From Haplomitrium mnioides (taxonomy: Eukaryota; Marchantiophyta; Haplomitriopsida; Calobryales), in assembly GCA_049999725.1 (NCBI GenBank), contig JBNGIS010003377.1, positions 1 to 34,784 on the forward strand: a stretch of DNA of 34,784 nucleotides, read 5' to 3'. The stretch's first letter is position 1; each line of letters starts with the position of its first letter. Made by a program: the position numbers and the translations under genes. The notes under the pieces were generated by a model. That model was given only the letters and a program-made list of their open reading frames with translations. It had not been told where the DNA came from and searched no databases. Below, in pieces: positions 20,501 through 29,921 of this stretch.

Positions 20501-21480
20501 TTAGCCCTCTGCCATTCTCCCCTCCTCCAACACCCTTCTTGTCAGCACCTCAAACTCCACTGGTACTAGCACGTGTTGTCCAAAGACAAGAAAACAAGGG
20601 TAGCTGCTCGTCGTAGTCTTGTATGCTAGGTTATAGGCATGTGTTGCTGTCAATAACTTGAGATCCCATTCGGCCTTGTTTGTCGAAACCATCTTGCTAA
20701 GGATTTTGCCCATGATCCCGTTCACCCTTTTCGACACCATTGGCTTTTGGGTGATATGTTGTGTGATGGAGCTTGATCAAGAACCTCGTCAACAAATCTT
20801 TGATCACCTAATTGATGAAGTGCTTACTCTAGTCATTAACCAATTCTAGCAATGGCCCAAATCTGTAAAACAATCGCTCGTATAGGAAGGCTGCCATGGT
20901 TTTTGCATCGTCTTTCCGGATAGCCCTTGCCTCAACCCATTCAGTGGTGTAATCAGTGGCCTGAAGAATGTATCTGTTTCCCCGTTGGTTTGATGGCGCA
21001 ATCAGCTCGATAAAATCTATGCCCTAGTTTTCAAAAGGTGCCAAAGGAATGATTGGGACTAATGGGTGATGTTGAGTGGCAACGGGTTTTCTTGTCCTTT
21101 GAGAGGAGTGACACCTCTTCACAAAGAAATGGAAATGGATATCCTTGTGTAAAGTCGGCCGCCTATATTCTGCACTCAATACTTTCCTCATAGTGGTATT
21201 GACTGCAAAGTGGCCTCCCACTCCTTCTCCATGCAACTCCTCCATCACCACTCCAGCTTGGTCATTTCCAGACACCTTTTGATCATACCATCCAAACCTT
21301 TCTTCTGCAACACTCCTTTCACCATCAGATACGACTTCATTCTTTGGAGAAAGACCAATCCTTCCTCCTTGCTCTTGCCTTATGGTAATTGTGTCGAAAG
21401 GAGAAACTCGATGATGTCCAAAAAAATCCGTTGGCTTCCTTTCTCTGACATGGAACACATACTCATCTAGAAAGGCGCCA
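20501..21480 (-). pseudogene. Element 2 integrase, degenerate
   Basis: The zinc region in the frame 21746-21024 shows HGEGVGGHF with the two histidines and KRCHSSQR, where the second cysteine of CxxC has become serine. The core continues at 21020-20880 with GIDFIELIAPSNQRGNRYILQATDY (first aspartate) and ELVND-stop (second aspartate). After a frameshift comes GIMGKILSKMVSTNKAEWD, then a C-terminal part with YPCFLVFGQHVLVPVEFEV (20740-20501). The last part matches Element 3's integrase tail at 29089-29230. The catalytic glutamate region is scrambled by the frameshift. Confidence 0.85.
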
Positions 21481-21499
21481 TCCACCCCATCTGAATTGA

Positions 21500-21990
21500 T
21501 TGGCCCATTGACCCACGAGAAGAAATCGACATTGATGTGCTTCTTCAATGCTTTGATGAGCACCTTGAAATTGAATTCTTGCAAGAGAAGCACCCACCTC
21601 ACAATCCTCCTCGTCACATTAGGCTTATTCACCATGTACTTCAGTGTGTTGTGGCCTTGGGTATCATCTACGAGTTGAATAAATTCAAGCATTACCTCCT
21701 TCACTATGAGGTGATCTTTAACACAAGGCCTCTTGATCGATGGCAAAGTTATTTGTTTTCAGCAAGTGCCAGTAGCCTATTGGCAAAGTAGATGGGGTGG
21801 TCTCTACCCCTCTTATCCAGCTGGCTTAGCACTGCACCTATATAGAAGCCCAATGCATCGATCATGACATAGAGTTCCTTCTACCAGCTAGGGGGCATGA
21901 GTACTAGTGTACTCACAAGTCACTTCTTCATCTTGTTGAAGCTTGATAGTCTCTATGAGGTGGTCTCAAAGTTACTCCCCCCCTTCGTCA
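21500..21990 (-). pseudogene. Element 2 RNase H remnant
   Basis: Read leftward from about 21990. The connection piece YYQRFIDLFALVVVPLTEM is seen near 22040-21980, then degraded RNase H sequence. The clear end of the domain is NTLKYMVNKPNVTRRIVRWVLLLQEFNF (21650-21570), equivalent to the block at 16670-16730 in Element 3. Several stops lie between, and the early acidic residues are not recognisable. Confidence 0.7.
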
Positions 21991-22890
21991 TTTCCGTGAG
22001 GGGTACGACCACTAGTGCAAACAGGTCGATAAATCTTTGGTAGTAGCTCACAAACCCAAATTAGCCTTGCACCTCCTTCAGGTTGGTGGGGAATGACACC
22101 TTCAGCTAGCCTCCAATCTTTTCTTGGTCCATCTCAATGCATCGGCTAGAGATTCTATGCTCGAGGAGTACCCGTTCTTTCACGGAAGCACTTCCCCGGA
22201 TGCAACCAGAGACCCGTTTCTGGACAATGTTGGAGAGTGAGCCTCATATCTTGCTCATGGTCATGGATCTTCCTCTACACCACAAGTTATCAATGAAGAT
22301 CTCCAAAACAATTCCTAAATAATCATTGAAGATATTCATCATCATCCATTGAAATGTTCTCAACACATTGTAGAGCCTGAAAGGCATCTTTGGGAAAGCA
22401 AACACCCTCCATTTTGTGGTGAATGTCATCTTCAGTTGGTCCTCCTGCCGGATCCAGATCTAATTGTATCGTGAGTATCCATCGATGAAGTTGTAGACCT
22501 CTTGCCCAACCACCAAGTCCAACACCCCCTCCATGAGAGGTAAATAGTAGTAATCTTTTTAGGTTGCATCATTCAACTTCTGAAAATCTTGGCATACCCT
22601 CATCTTCCAATCTCTATTGAGTCCAAGCTCTTTTGGCACCACAACCAAAGGTGATACCCAGTCACTATTCAAGACAGGATAAATGAAGCCCGCTTCCAAC
22701 AACCTGTCAATTTTCTCCTTTACTATCAAGGAGAATTGAGGATTCATCCGGTACTAACGTTGCCTTGCTGGTATTGCTACGGGTTAGAGGTCAATATGAT
22801 GTTCTTCTAACTCTTTGAGGACTCCTTTCAGGTCCACATGATTCCATGCAAAGACATTGCTGAAATTTGTGAGGGTCTAAGTCAAGGTTC
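21991..22890 (-). pseudogene. Element 2 reverse transcriptase, catalytic pair altered
   Basis: The frame at 22747-22559 gives KEKIDRLLEAGFIYPVLN, SDWVSPLVVVPK and KMRVCQDFQKLNDAT (fingers). Next come YNFIDGYSRYN (first catalytic aspartate, about 22470) and, in 22429-22244, TFTTKWRVFAFPKMPF and MMMNIFNDYLGIVLEIFIDN. As in Element 3, the expected IDD is IDN. Stops and a frameshift follow. Just upstream (22890-22760) are NFSNVFAWNHVDL and EEHHIDL, the usual run-in to RT. Confidence 0.85.
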
Positions 22891-23257
22891 ATTCTGGACC
22901 TACGAGAAAATCAACACCTACATGGAATTTTTGTCCCCCATGGATGATCACCTCTTTGTCTTGTGTTGGACATACCATCCCCACTCCATTTCTCAAGTGC
23001 GTGCTATCTTCCTCTTCCAATGTTTCCAACCACAACCCTCCCTGCACCCGATGGGTCACCTCGGTCCTTTGGTTGTTTTTTGCTTGCTGGTGGTTGTGGC
23101 TTTGTCTATACTCCCCTTCTGCTATGATCTTGGTAGCCTCACCACTCGCAAAAGCTTCAATGGACTCTCTCATGCTAGGTTCTACCACCATGCTCCTTGT
23201 GAGCTCTATTTGGTTGATTGCCACCACACCCTCTCCTGACAAATCCTCACTGACCAT
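22889..23257 (-). pseudogene. Element 2 pol spacer between protease and RT
   Basis: A minus-strand frame of 122 codons. It has no catalytic motif that I recognise. It is rich in charged residues and ends GVDFLVGPE just before the VFAW block of RT. Its place between protease and RT marks it as part of the Gag-Pol polyprotein. The plus-strand frames over it are shadows. Confidence 0.5.
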
Positions 23258-23326
23258 ATTTACCTAGTAGTGGTACTATGATTTCTCCTCTTCTTTCGAC
23301 CACTCACTGTCATACTCCTCCTTTTC

Positions 23327-23944
23327 TTATGCCTCCCTTAGATGAGGCATTGGTCCATAGTGACCCACCATTTTGTATGGGCCAAACACCAAGGTCAAAT
23401 TTCCCCAATTGTACACAACTCGGGCCTCATATAGCCAAGTTCTTCTGATTAGTATTGGGTACAGAGAGGCTTGGGCCAGACACATCACTAGATAGTTCAG
23501 CTTGAATTCTTTGCCTCCGATGAAGGTGGTTGCCTGCAACATAGCGCCTAAGGGTTTGACCTGTGATCCATCAACCAACCTCATGATCCGAGTAGTGGGT
23601 TGGAATTCCTTGAATCCCAATCTTTGTGCAGTCTCCTTGATGATATTGTTGACACCTACCCCTCCGTTTAAGAGTATTAGTGACAATGTAAATCCCACAA
23701 TCTGGATGTCTATTTTAGGAGCACCATTGTCTTCACAAACTAATTGCAAGTTGGTTTGAGCTCCTACAAGAGGCAACCTCCACCTTCTCTTGGTTCCCAT
23801 CAACAACTCCCTTAATTGCCTTCTATAGAGAGGGCTATCTTTGCAAACCTGCCCCAATGTAGCTCTAACTAGGCAGTCTCTCACGTCCGTCTGGATATTA
23901 TAGGGGGTTGGTTTCATTGGCCCCTCATTGGTTGCTACTGGCAT
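23327..23944 (-). pseudogene. Element 2 aspartic protease, active-site aspartate lost
   Basis: A 205-codon minus-strand frame, the longest undamaged pol piece in the window. Residues about 75-170 carry the retropepsin-like fold of gypsy pol: PKIDIQIVGFTLSLILLNGGVGVN, GFKEFQPT, GGKEFKLNYLVM and YPILIRRTWLYEARV. The active site normally reads (I/V)DGG in this group; here it is LLNGG, so the catalytic aspartate is asparagine (GAC to AAC is one transition). The N-terminal 70 residues (DCLVRATLGQV) are typical linker sequence after gag. Confidence 0.85.
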
Positions 23945-24139
23945 CTTAGTCCCCTTGGGTTCTTCTAATGCTTTCTATCTCTAGATCTCCTTCATGGTCT
24001 CAATCACCGCCTCCTTCTCTACTCCCGCATCCAACACAACCTTTTACTACTGCTTGGGTTAAAACTATTTGGAATTATCTCTTTGGTAATCTTAATCATT
24101 GCGTGATAAAGACCCTTGAGCCGTCACCTTCTTAGTCAT

Positions 24140-24990
24140 TTGCTCATTCCTACCTTGGTTCTTTCTCTTGGACTTGACTCTGGATCAAGTCACCACCCTA
24201 TTGCAATCCTTTTGGTCCTTGGCATCCTTCTTTTTCTTTCGCTCCTTCCTTCTTTTCTTCTTTCTTAAGGACATGTCGTCATCCAAGTTGTTGCCATCCG
24301 AGTCATGCTTGCTCTCAAAGGTGGATGCAGAGCTCTTGTCTGTCTCCTCTTTACTGCTTGAAGTATCAAAAGAGTCCTCTCACTCATACTTTGCTCTTGT
24401 TTTCCTTCACAAGCTGGTAATAGGAGCCTTGATGTGGGATTGAGCCGCATTCACTACCTCCTCTAAGGTCTGAAAGTCAGTTTGGCTTACCCATGTCCCT
24501 ATCTCCTTAGGCAGGGTTGCAAGGAACCATGACATCAACATCCCATCGGTTTTTGGTGGATTTAGCTTCCGAGACACTTTCTTGAATCTTTGCAAGAATC
24601 TTCTCATGGATTCCTTCCTCATCATTTTAATGTAACCCATCTTCATTAACGCCTTTGTCTCCTCTCCAAATCCTCTGAACTCTGCCACAAATGAGGTCTT
24701 GAAAGTTCCCCAATCCCTCTTGATATTATCGAGAAAGTCCTTATACCAAGGGGGTGCCTCTCCTTTCAATACTGCTTGCAAGATATCAATCTTCACATGA
24801 CTCTCCTCATTTGCCGTTGTGGCATTCTTCAGGTTGTCTAGCTAGGCATCAGGCTTGTCCTTTGGTCGTCCTTTGAAGGAGTTGTACTTTAATCATCTCG
24901 CAGTCTGAAAAGAGGCACCGAGTTGGCCATTACAAGAATTGGTAAGGACAACTCTATCCACATGTCAATACCCCCCTCCATAGAGCATCA
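24140..24990 (-). pseudogene. Element 2 gag
   Basis: The minus strand starts with a damaged N-terminal stretch (KYNSFKGRPKD..DNLKNATTANEESHVK, 24890-24800) and then an open frame, 24796-24407. That frame reads ILQAVLKGEAPPWYKDFL, WGTFKTSFVAEFRGFGEE, MRRFLQRFKKVSRKLNPP and FLATLPKEI, the capsid-like retrotransposon gag domain. An acidic serine-rich and then lysine-rich tail follows at 24440-24200, homologous to the gag tail of Element 1. No zinc knuckle is seen here. Frameshifts separate the parts. The plus-strand frame 24168-24443 is the complement of the tail. Confidence 0.8.
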
Positions 24991-25007
24991 ATCTAGCACA
25001 CTGTCAA

Positions 25008-26335
25008 CTGGTGTTTTGTACGTTTAATAACTTTTTGGAGCATAGGGAAGGCACAACACAAGTTTGAGGGCCAAGACAATTCATTTGGAGGTCGGGGGCA
25101 GAGATTCAGCAAAATTATAGCATAAGAGGATAAATATGGAAAGAAGGCATGGGACACAAGCAAAGAAAGGAAAAAAAAAGAAAGGGAGATGGAATTTGGA
25201 AAATGGAGCAAAAGAGGGGGTATAACAAAAGCTTGAAGAAAATCAGAGTTGGAGCACAAATTGGCAATTTCTTCAAAAAAGGAGGGGTGTGGAGATCTCT
25301 CGTGTAGCTTTTCAAATACTCAAAAGGTAAATCCATTTTTGGCAAAACTATCCTAATTTTTCTAAGCTACTCTATTATTGAAGAACACCATGCCCTATGG
25401 GAATTCTATTGTCAAAGGCCAAGATAAAGCCCTGAACTAGATCCGTCAAGGGGCAGAGAGGATTATGTGGGAAGCCTTACACCCCATATAGAAGATGCTA
25501 TTCGAAAGGAAAGTGGAAACAAATGCTTATATATTATTTCTTAACCAAATGACCTCATTTTTTGTTATGTTAGGAGCGAAATTCAAAGTTCTACACAAAG
25601 AGTTTTATTTCAGGTCATATGGTTGAGAAATGAGTGAGCACTAGCCCCCGCAAGTTCTCAGGTTTTTGAGGAGAGCGACCCCTTGACACTCAGAGCAACA
25701 TTTGTATATTGGGATCTCATCTGGTTAAGAAATAAGGAAGAAACGTATTGTTCACTTCTGCTCCTTAACTTGAAGCCCTTTTGGAATGCGTCGACGAAGG
25801 AGGAGTGTTGGTGTAATCTCACAAGTGAACCACAAAACTCTGGTTGATGTATGTAAGCATTTTTAACCTCCTTCCTTTCAAATAGCATCCCCTATATGGG
25901 GTGTAAGGCTCCCTACATAATCCTCTTTGCCCTTGGACGGTTCAGGGCTTTAACTTGACCTTCGACTATAGAGTAGCTTACAAAAATTAGGATAGTTTTG
26001 CCAAAAATGGATCTACCTTTTGAGGATTTGAAGAGCTGCACAAGAGATTTCCACACCCCGCTTTTTGTGTAGAAATTGCCAATTCTTGCTTGAGCTTTCA
26101 TTTTCTTCTGGTTTTTGTTGTACTCACCTCTTTTTCTCTTTTTTCCAAATTCCATCACCCTCTACCATTTTTTTATTTCTTTTCTCCTCTCCTATGTCTT
26201 TTTTTCCATGTTTCTCCCCTTATGCTCTTGTTTTGTTGAATCTCTACCCCGGACCTCCAAATGAGTTGTCTTGGCCCTCAAACTTGTGCTCTACCTTCCC
26301 CATGCTCCAGAAGTCATTAAACCTACAAAACACCG
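25008..26335. repeat. Large imperfect inverted repeat in Element 2 leader
   Basis: The left arm (about 25008-25530) matches the reverse complement of the right arm (about 25865-26335). The match runs from the outer GGTGTTTTGTA(C/G)GTTTAAT, through GGGCCAAGACAA(T/C)TCATTTGGAGG and GGATTATGT, to the inner CTTACACCCCATATAG. The loop is about 330 bp. Arm lengths differ slightly through indels. It lies between the primer site and gag, where an ordinary leader would be much shorter. Confidence 0.85.
25658..26158 (-). pseudogene. Unidentified reading frame in the inverted repeat
   Basis: Two minus-strand frames (26158-25913 and 25888-25658) follow each other in the same phase, separated by a few stop-containing codons (RIM-stop, then HPI-stop). 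Together they give about 160 residues, basic at the start (KKRKRGEYNKNQKKMK), then GNFYTKSGVWKSLVQLF and SKGRSIFGKTILIF, then PEFCGSLVRLHQHSSFVDAFQKGFK. The left arm of the repeat, read on the plus strand (25230-25400), encodes a similar stretch (IGNFFKKGGVWRSLV, KSIFGKTILIF), so both arms kept related coding. I recognise no family. It could be an extra leader ORF or a captured gene fragment. Confidence 0.4.
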
Positions 26336-26475
26336 ACTGCCACACACAGAAGAATGCTAGTTGCTCAAAGCTTTTCGACCGTTATACTGACATGACCATG
26401 GTGGGTTCTCTCTACGCATAATGATAGCTTGGGTCCGGGTTGGTCTCAAGTTTTTGCAAACCTTTGCCCTCCTTT

Positions 26476-26491
26476 GAGCACCAAAAGTTTA
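26476..26491 (-). promoter_or_regulatory. Element 2 primer-binding-site region
   Basis: The minus strand reads TAAACTTTTGGTGCTC directly after the LTR end GTGACA. The same place in Element 1 has TAGTTTTTTGGTGCTAG. The tRNA is not identified. Confidence 0.5.
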
Positions 26492-29073
26492 TGTCACGCT
26501 TCTCCTTTCTTTCTTAATACCCAAGGATGCCACTTAGGAACGAAAGGGTGACAAGGGATTACAGGTTCTTTTATGAGATGGCTTCCGAATCCAATTTATC
26601 ATTTTTATGTCTTAACAAGCCTGAGCTTCACTATGCAGATCACTTCTCTTATCTGCAATCATGACGACAGAACTAACGCACACTCTTCCTTACACAACTA
26701 CCAAGCAAACAGACATTTGCTACTCAATACTTGGAGTCGGCAAAGACTTCTTGTTCATGATATGAGTTCAGGATGTAAAGTGTACAATGCCAAGGGGAAA
26801 ACGACTACAGTTCTATCCGGCTACAAGGCATTTCCTTTGCTTATAACAACCTACAATTCTAGTCAACTATGAATCTAAAGTATTCTTCTATTAATCTCAA
26901 AATCTAATAGAGCTAGCTATTACATCACTCTTGCTCTACACTTCACTACTAGCCTCCCTACTATGAGTGAAGTAAATGGCATATCCAAATGCGCAATGCA
27001 ACACAAATCACCTAGCACCAACATCAGACCAACATTCCCACATCACCCAACTCACACACCCTATTCACATATGTTTTCCCACCTCTATTGCAAGAGGGTC
27101 TTGGATTTACTTCCACAAGATCGGAAAATATTAGGCTAACTTCCCCCTCAAGAAGACAATCCTCTCGACTACTGGCCAACCCACTCCACCGGGAACCTTG
27201 ACTGGATCTTCCACACAGTGCACGTGCATTAACACTGCTACTCCTCCCCTTAGGTCCCCTTGAATGTTAAACCAGCAATGCCATCCGAGCGTTCATGGGA
27301 TTGATGCTCGTGCACAACAAGATGATACCACGACCCCCGCCCCCTCTTGGCTGCCTCCTACGAATTCCAAGCCGAAGGAAACCTCTTCTTTTTCAAGTGT
27401 GGATCCACCTCCAAATGCTAGTCCGCCTTCAAGAATGAGTACACCTAGATCTCTTGAGCCTCTAGAGCCTCCTGCCTAGTGATTCTCAGCGCCCCTCCAG
27501 TCCACCTCCAACTTTGATAGCCCCTCCCACACGAATTCCCTCGCTTCAATTGAAATGTCATTAGAATTCCCCCTACTCTCGCCCTGTCAGTCGGTGTGTT
27601 CCTTGCACAAGATAATTAACCTATCATATTTTGAAGCAAGACGATTTATACTCCCTATTTGTTTTCCTTCCGATGTGGATTTTCCATCCCTCCTTTTGCC
27701 AAGTCATCCCCCCTTTTGCTTGGCATTTCTTGTTTTTCTTCATTTGATGGTAGCGAGGAGAACCACGTCTGTTAAGGCACATGCCCGTGGTCCTTTGTTG
27801 GTTCTTGAGTGAAACCATTGCTTGGTGTGGCGAAACATGTCCCAAGGGTGTCGATGATCAGCCCAATCTGATGAAGATAGGATCAGCCATTTGATGAGTT
27901 TCTCCGATGAAGATAGGATCAATCGTCCAATGAGTTACTCGGATGAAGATAGGATCGGCCATCCCATGAGTTTATCTGATGAAGATAAGATCAGCCATCC
28001 CAGGAGCTAATTCGATGAAGATAGGATCGACCATCCCATGAGTTAATCCCATGAAGATGGGATTGGCCATCCAATGAGTAAATCTGATGAAGACAGGATC
28101 AGCCATCCAATGAGTTAATCCAATGAAGATAGGATCGACCATATGATGAGTTAATCCGATGAAGATAGGATCGGCCATCCAATGAGTTAATCCAATGAAG
28201 ATAGGATCAACCCAAATTTGATGAGGAGTATCCAAATGACCCAATAAACCCAATCGGATCAGACCGTCGACGGTAGACCCTGATCTTCAACGGTAGATCT
28301 TGATTAGCGGCGGCAGACTCGATGGTCAACTCTCATAGTTGACTTCCCTCTCAGGAACACCGCCCAAGGCTACCTTCTAAGCAAAAGTTGGACCACCACG
28401 GCTGACCGACACAAAGGACAAGTTTGTACCAAGGCTGGTTGACTCCGATGCTTGACCAAATCAGATGGAAACGACAAAACTCCGACCGAAGAAAGACTTT
28501 GGAAGCCTGAATCCTTGTTCGGACCTGGTCAAGCTTGTTAGCACCAGATGAGTCCTCGCATACTCCAAGCCCTCTTGTGTTGTTGCTGCCTTTTGATGGT
28601 CATCGCATTCTTCATTCTTCTTCATCCCCCTCGATTTCGATTGTGCTGAGAGCACCTTCCCTCGTTCTTGCTATCTAGCCCTGCCACTACTCCGACAATC
28701 AAGAATAAAGGGTGTAGCTCCCCACGTTACCTTAGGCTTCTCTTCTATTGTCAAGTTGTTGATTCTACCTGTGCTCTTCCGATCACCATCTCCTCACCCT
28801 GAATTGTATACTCCTCAGATTGCTCCACCCTCAGCCTCTTTGCGACTCTTCATAGTATCTCAAGAGAGTGTCCCGTCCTTTGTTCATCTAGGTTCTGATT
28901 TCTTTGTTCCAATGCCCTTCTGGATGGGTAGTTGATTGGTCCCCTCTCCATATCACCGACATTGGAGACTTCGATGCCTCTCGAAAATCTTTACACTGAA
29001 AATAAGAGAAATGCTCCGATGATGCTTTTAACTTTACAAAATTTTCAATAGTGCATCAATTCACTCGCTGACA
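26492..29073 (-). repeat. Element 2 5' LTR (long form)
   Basis: Runs TGTCACGCTTCTCC (26492) to CACTCGCTGACA (29073), 2.58 kb, with both TG and CA ends. It is the same family as 374-2141, 4442-7395 and 17605-18900. It contains the exact 36-bp array and adjacent GC-richer sequence (28250-28450) absent from the 3' LTR. ORFs in it (27264-27479, 27555-27812 and others) are not conserved between copies. Confidence 0.85.
27870..28213. repeat. 36-bp minisatellite, about 9.5 units, exact period
   Basis: Units begin GATGAAGATAGGATC at 27870, 27906, 27942, 27978, 28014, 28050, 28086, 28122, 28158 and 28194 (last partial). The spacing is exactly 36 bp throughout with only substitutions. Being a multiple of three, the array is open on the minus strand as a 12-residue repeat (DPIFIGLTHWMA type, frame 28253-27972). 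There is no evidence that it is a protein. Confidence 0.95.
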
Positions 29074-29633
29074 AAAGCTGACTAGGATTTGAAGTTGTTT
29101 ACTGAATTCTATGCTTATAATGAGACCCACAAGACCACTATAGGGCATAGCTTGTATTACTTGGTGTTTGGACAGCATGCACTGCTACCAATAGAATTTG
29201 AAGTGCCTACCAAATGGGTACTGGTCACAAAGCGGCGGGGAGAGCACCAGAGCAGGGAAGAATGTTTGGAGCAAGTGGAGCAGCTGGAGGAGTCATTGCT
29301 GGAGGCAGAGGACCGGATGAGGCACCGACAGCAGTTGAGCAAGGCCCAACAGAATAGGAAACTTTGGCCTCAGCATCTCCAAGCAAGTGATTTGGTTTTA
29401 TTGTATGGCAATCAATTTATCAATTTCCTTGGGAAACTGTATCCTCGCTGGATGGGGCCCTAAGTCCTACAGCGGCTACACAGCAATGGGTCGGCACAAC
29501 TCAGGACTCTACAAGGGGATGAAATCAGCAATCAGGTACACTACGATTGATTGAAAAAATATTTCTACCGGGAGGAACAAGGCATGAATGAAGAGCCATC
29601 AGGGCCATCCGAGCAGCATGGTAAGGGGAGCTG
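29074..29633 (+). pseudogene. Element 3 integrase C-terminal part and pol end
   Basis: Resumes the reading broken at 17604. The first codons (K-A-D-stop-DLKL) correspond to KAEWDLKL of Element 2's integrase. They are followed by HSLYYLVFGQHALLPIEFEVPT, a long charged helix (EECLEQVEQLEESLLEAEDR), KAQQNRKLWPQ, DLVLLYGNQF and KLYPRWMGP, the GPF/Y-type C-terminal module of gypsy integrases. It ends with QLRTLQGDE and LKKYF. A stop follows MGP, and the last part is read through it. Confidence 0.85.
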
Positions 29634-29907
29634 ATCAAACTAGTGAGGAGGAGGACTTCATCAATTTTGGTAGGGTAGGTTGACTTACAAACATTGCATA
29701 GTTATTTTGATTTTTCGGCAGCCAAATGCATCAAGAGGAGTGAGGTAGTCAGCAACCAAGCAGGGGCAGGTCACACACCACATCGGGGCAGCCATCGACA
29801 GCCAGCAAGAGAAGCCAAGCGACAACAAGATTTCAAGGTTGTTCCCAACCGTGCTTTCCAGGGGATTGGCTGAGAAAGGATGAAGTGTTGTGAGGTAGCG
29901 ACAACCC
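29634..29907 (+). other. Spacer between pol end and polypurine tract
   Basis: About 270 bp without a reading frame of interest. It is the 3' untranslated part of Element 3's internal region. Confidence 0.5.
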
Positions 29908-29921
29908 TAATAGGGGAGTTA
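29908..29921 (+). promoter_or_regulatory. Element 3 polypurine tract
   Basis: AATAGGGGAGTTA directly precedes the LTR start TGTCAGCC at 29922, the usual position of the plus-strand primer. Confidence 0.75.

Larger units (their letters stand above)
17605..29073 (-). mobile_element. Element 2: full-structure gypsy retrotransposon
   Basis: An 11.5 kb insertion in Element 3's integrase. On the minus strand the order is 5' LTR (29073-26492), primer-site region (from 26491), a long leader with an inverted repeat, gag, protease, RT, RNase H, integrase (ending near 20501), a 1.6 kb non-coding segment, a polypurine tract (18904-18917) and the 3' LTR (18900-17605). The gene order and both LTRs are recognisable, but every gene has stops or frameshifts. 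The LTRs belong to the same family as those of Element 1, and both gag genes share the acidic-basic tail. Confidence 0.85.

Noticed and set aside
22838-23267. Overlapping plus-strand frames of 107-133 codons
   Set aside because: They are antisense shadows of the Element 2 pol spacer. The neighbouring RT and protease motifs are all on the minus strand.
25115-26421. Hydrophobic frames in the arms of the inverted repeat as a real gene pair
   Set aside because: They are the complement of lysine-rich sequence in the arms. The opposite strand gives the more even composition, so that strand was annotated instead.
27870-28213. CRISPR-like array (36-bp direct repeats)
   Set aside because: The repeats are contiguous with no unique spacers, and the context is a plant LTR. 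It is a minisatellite.
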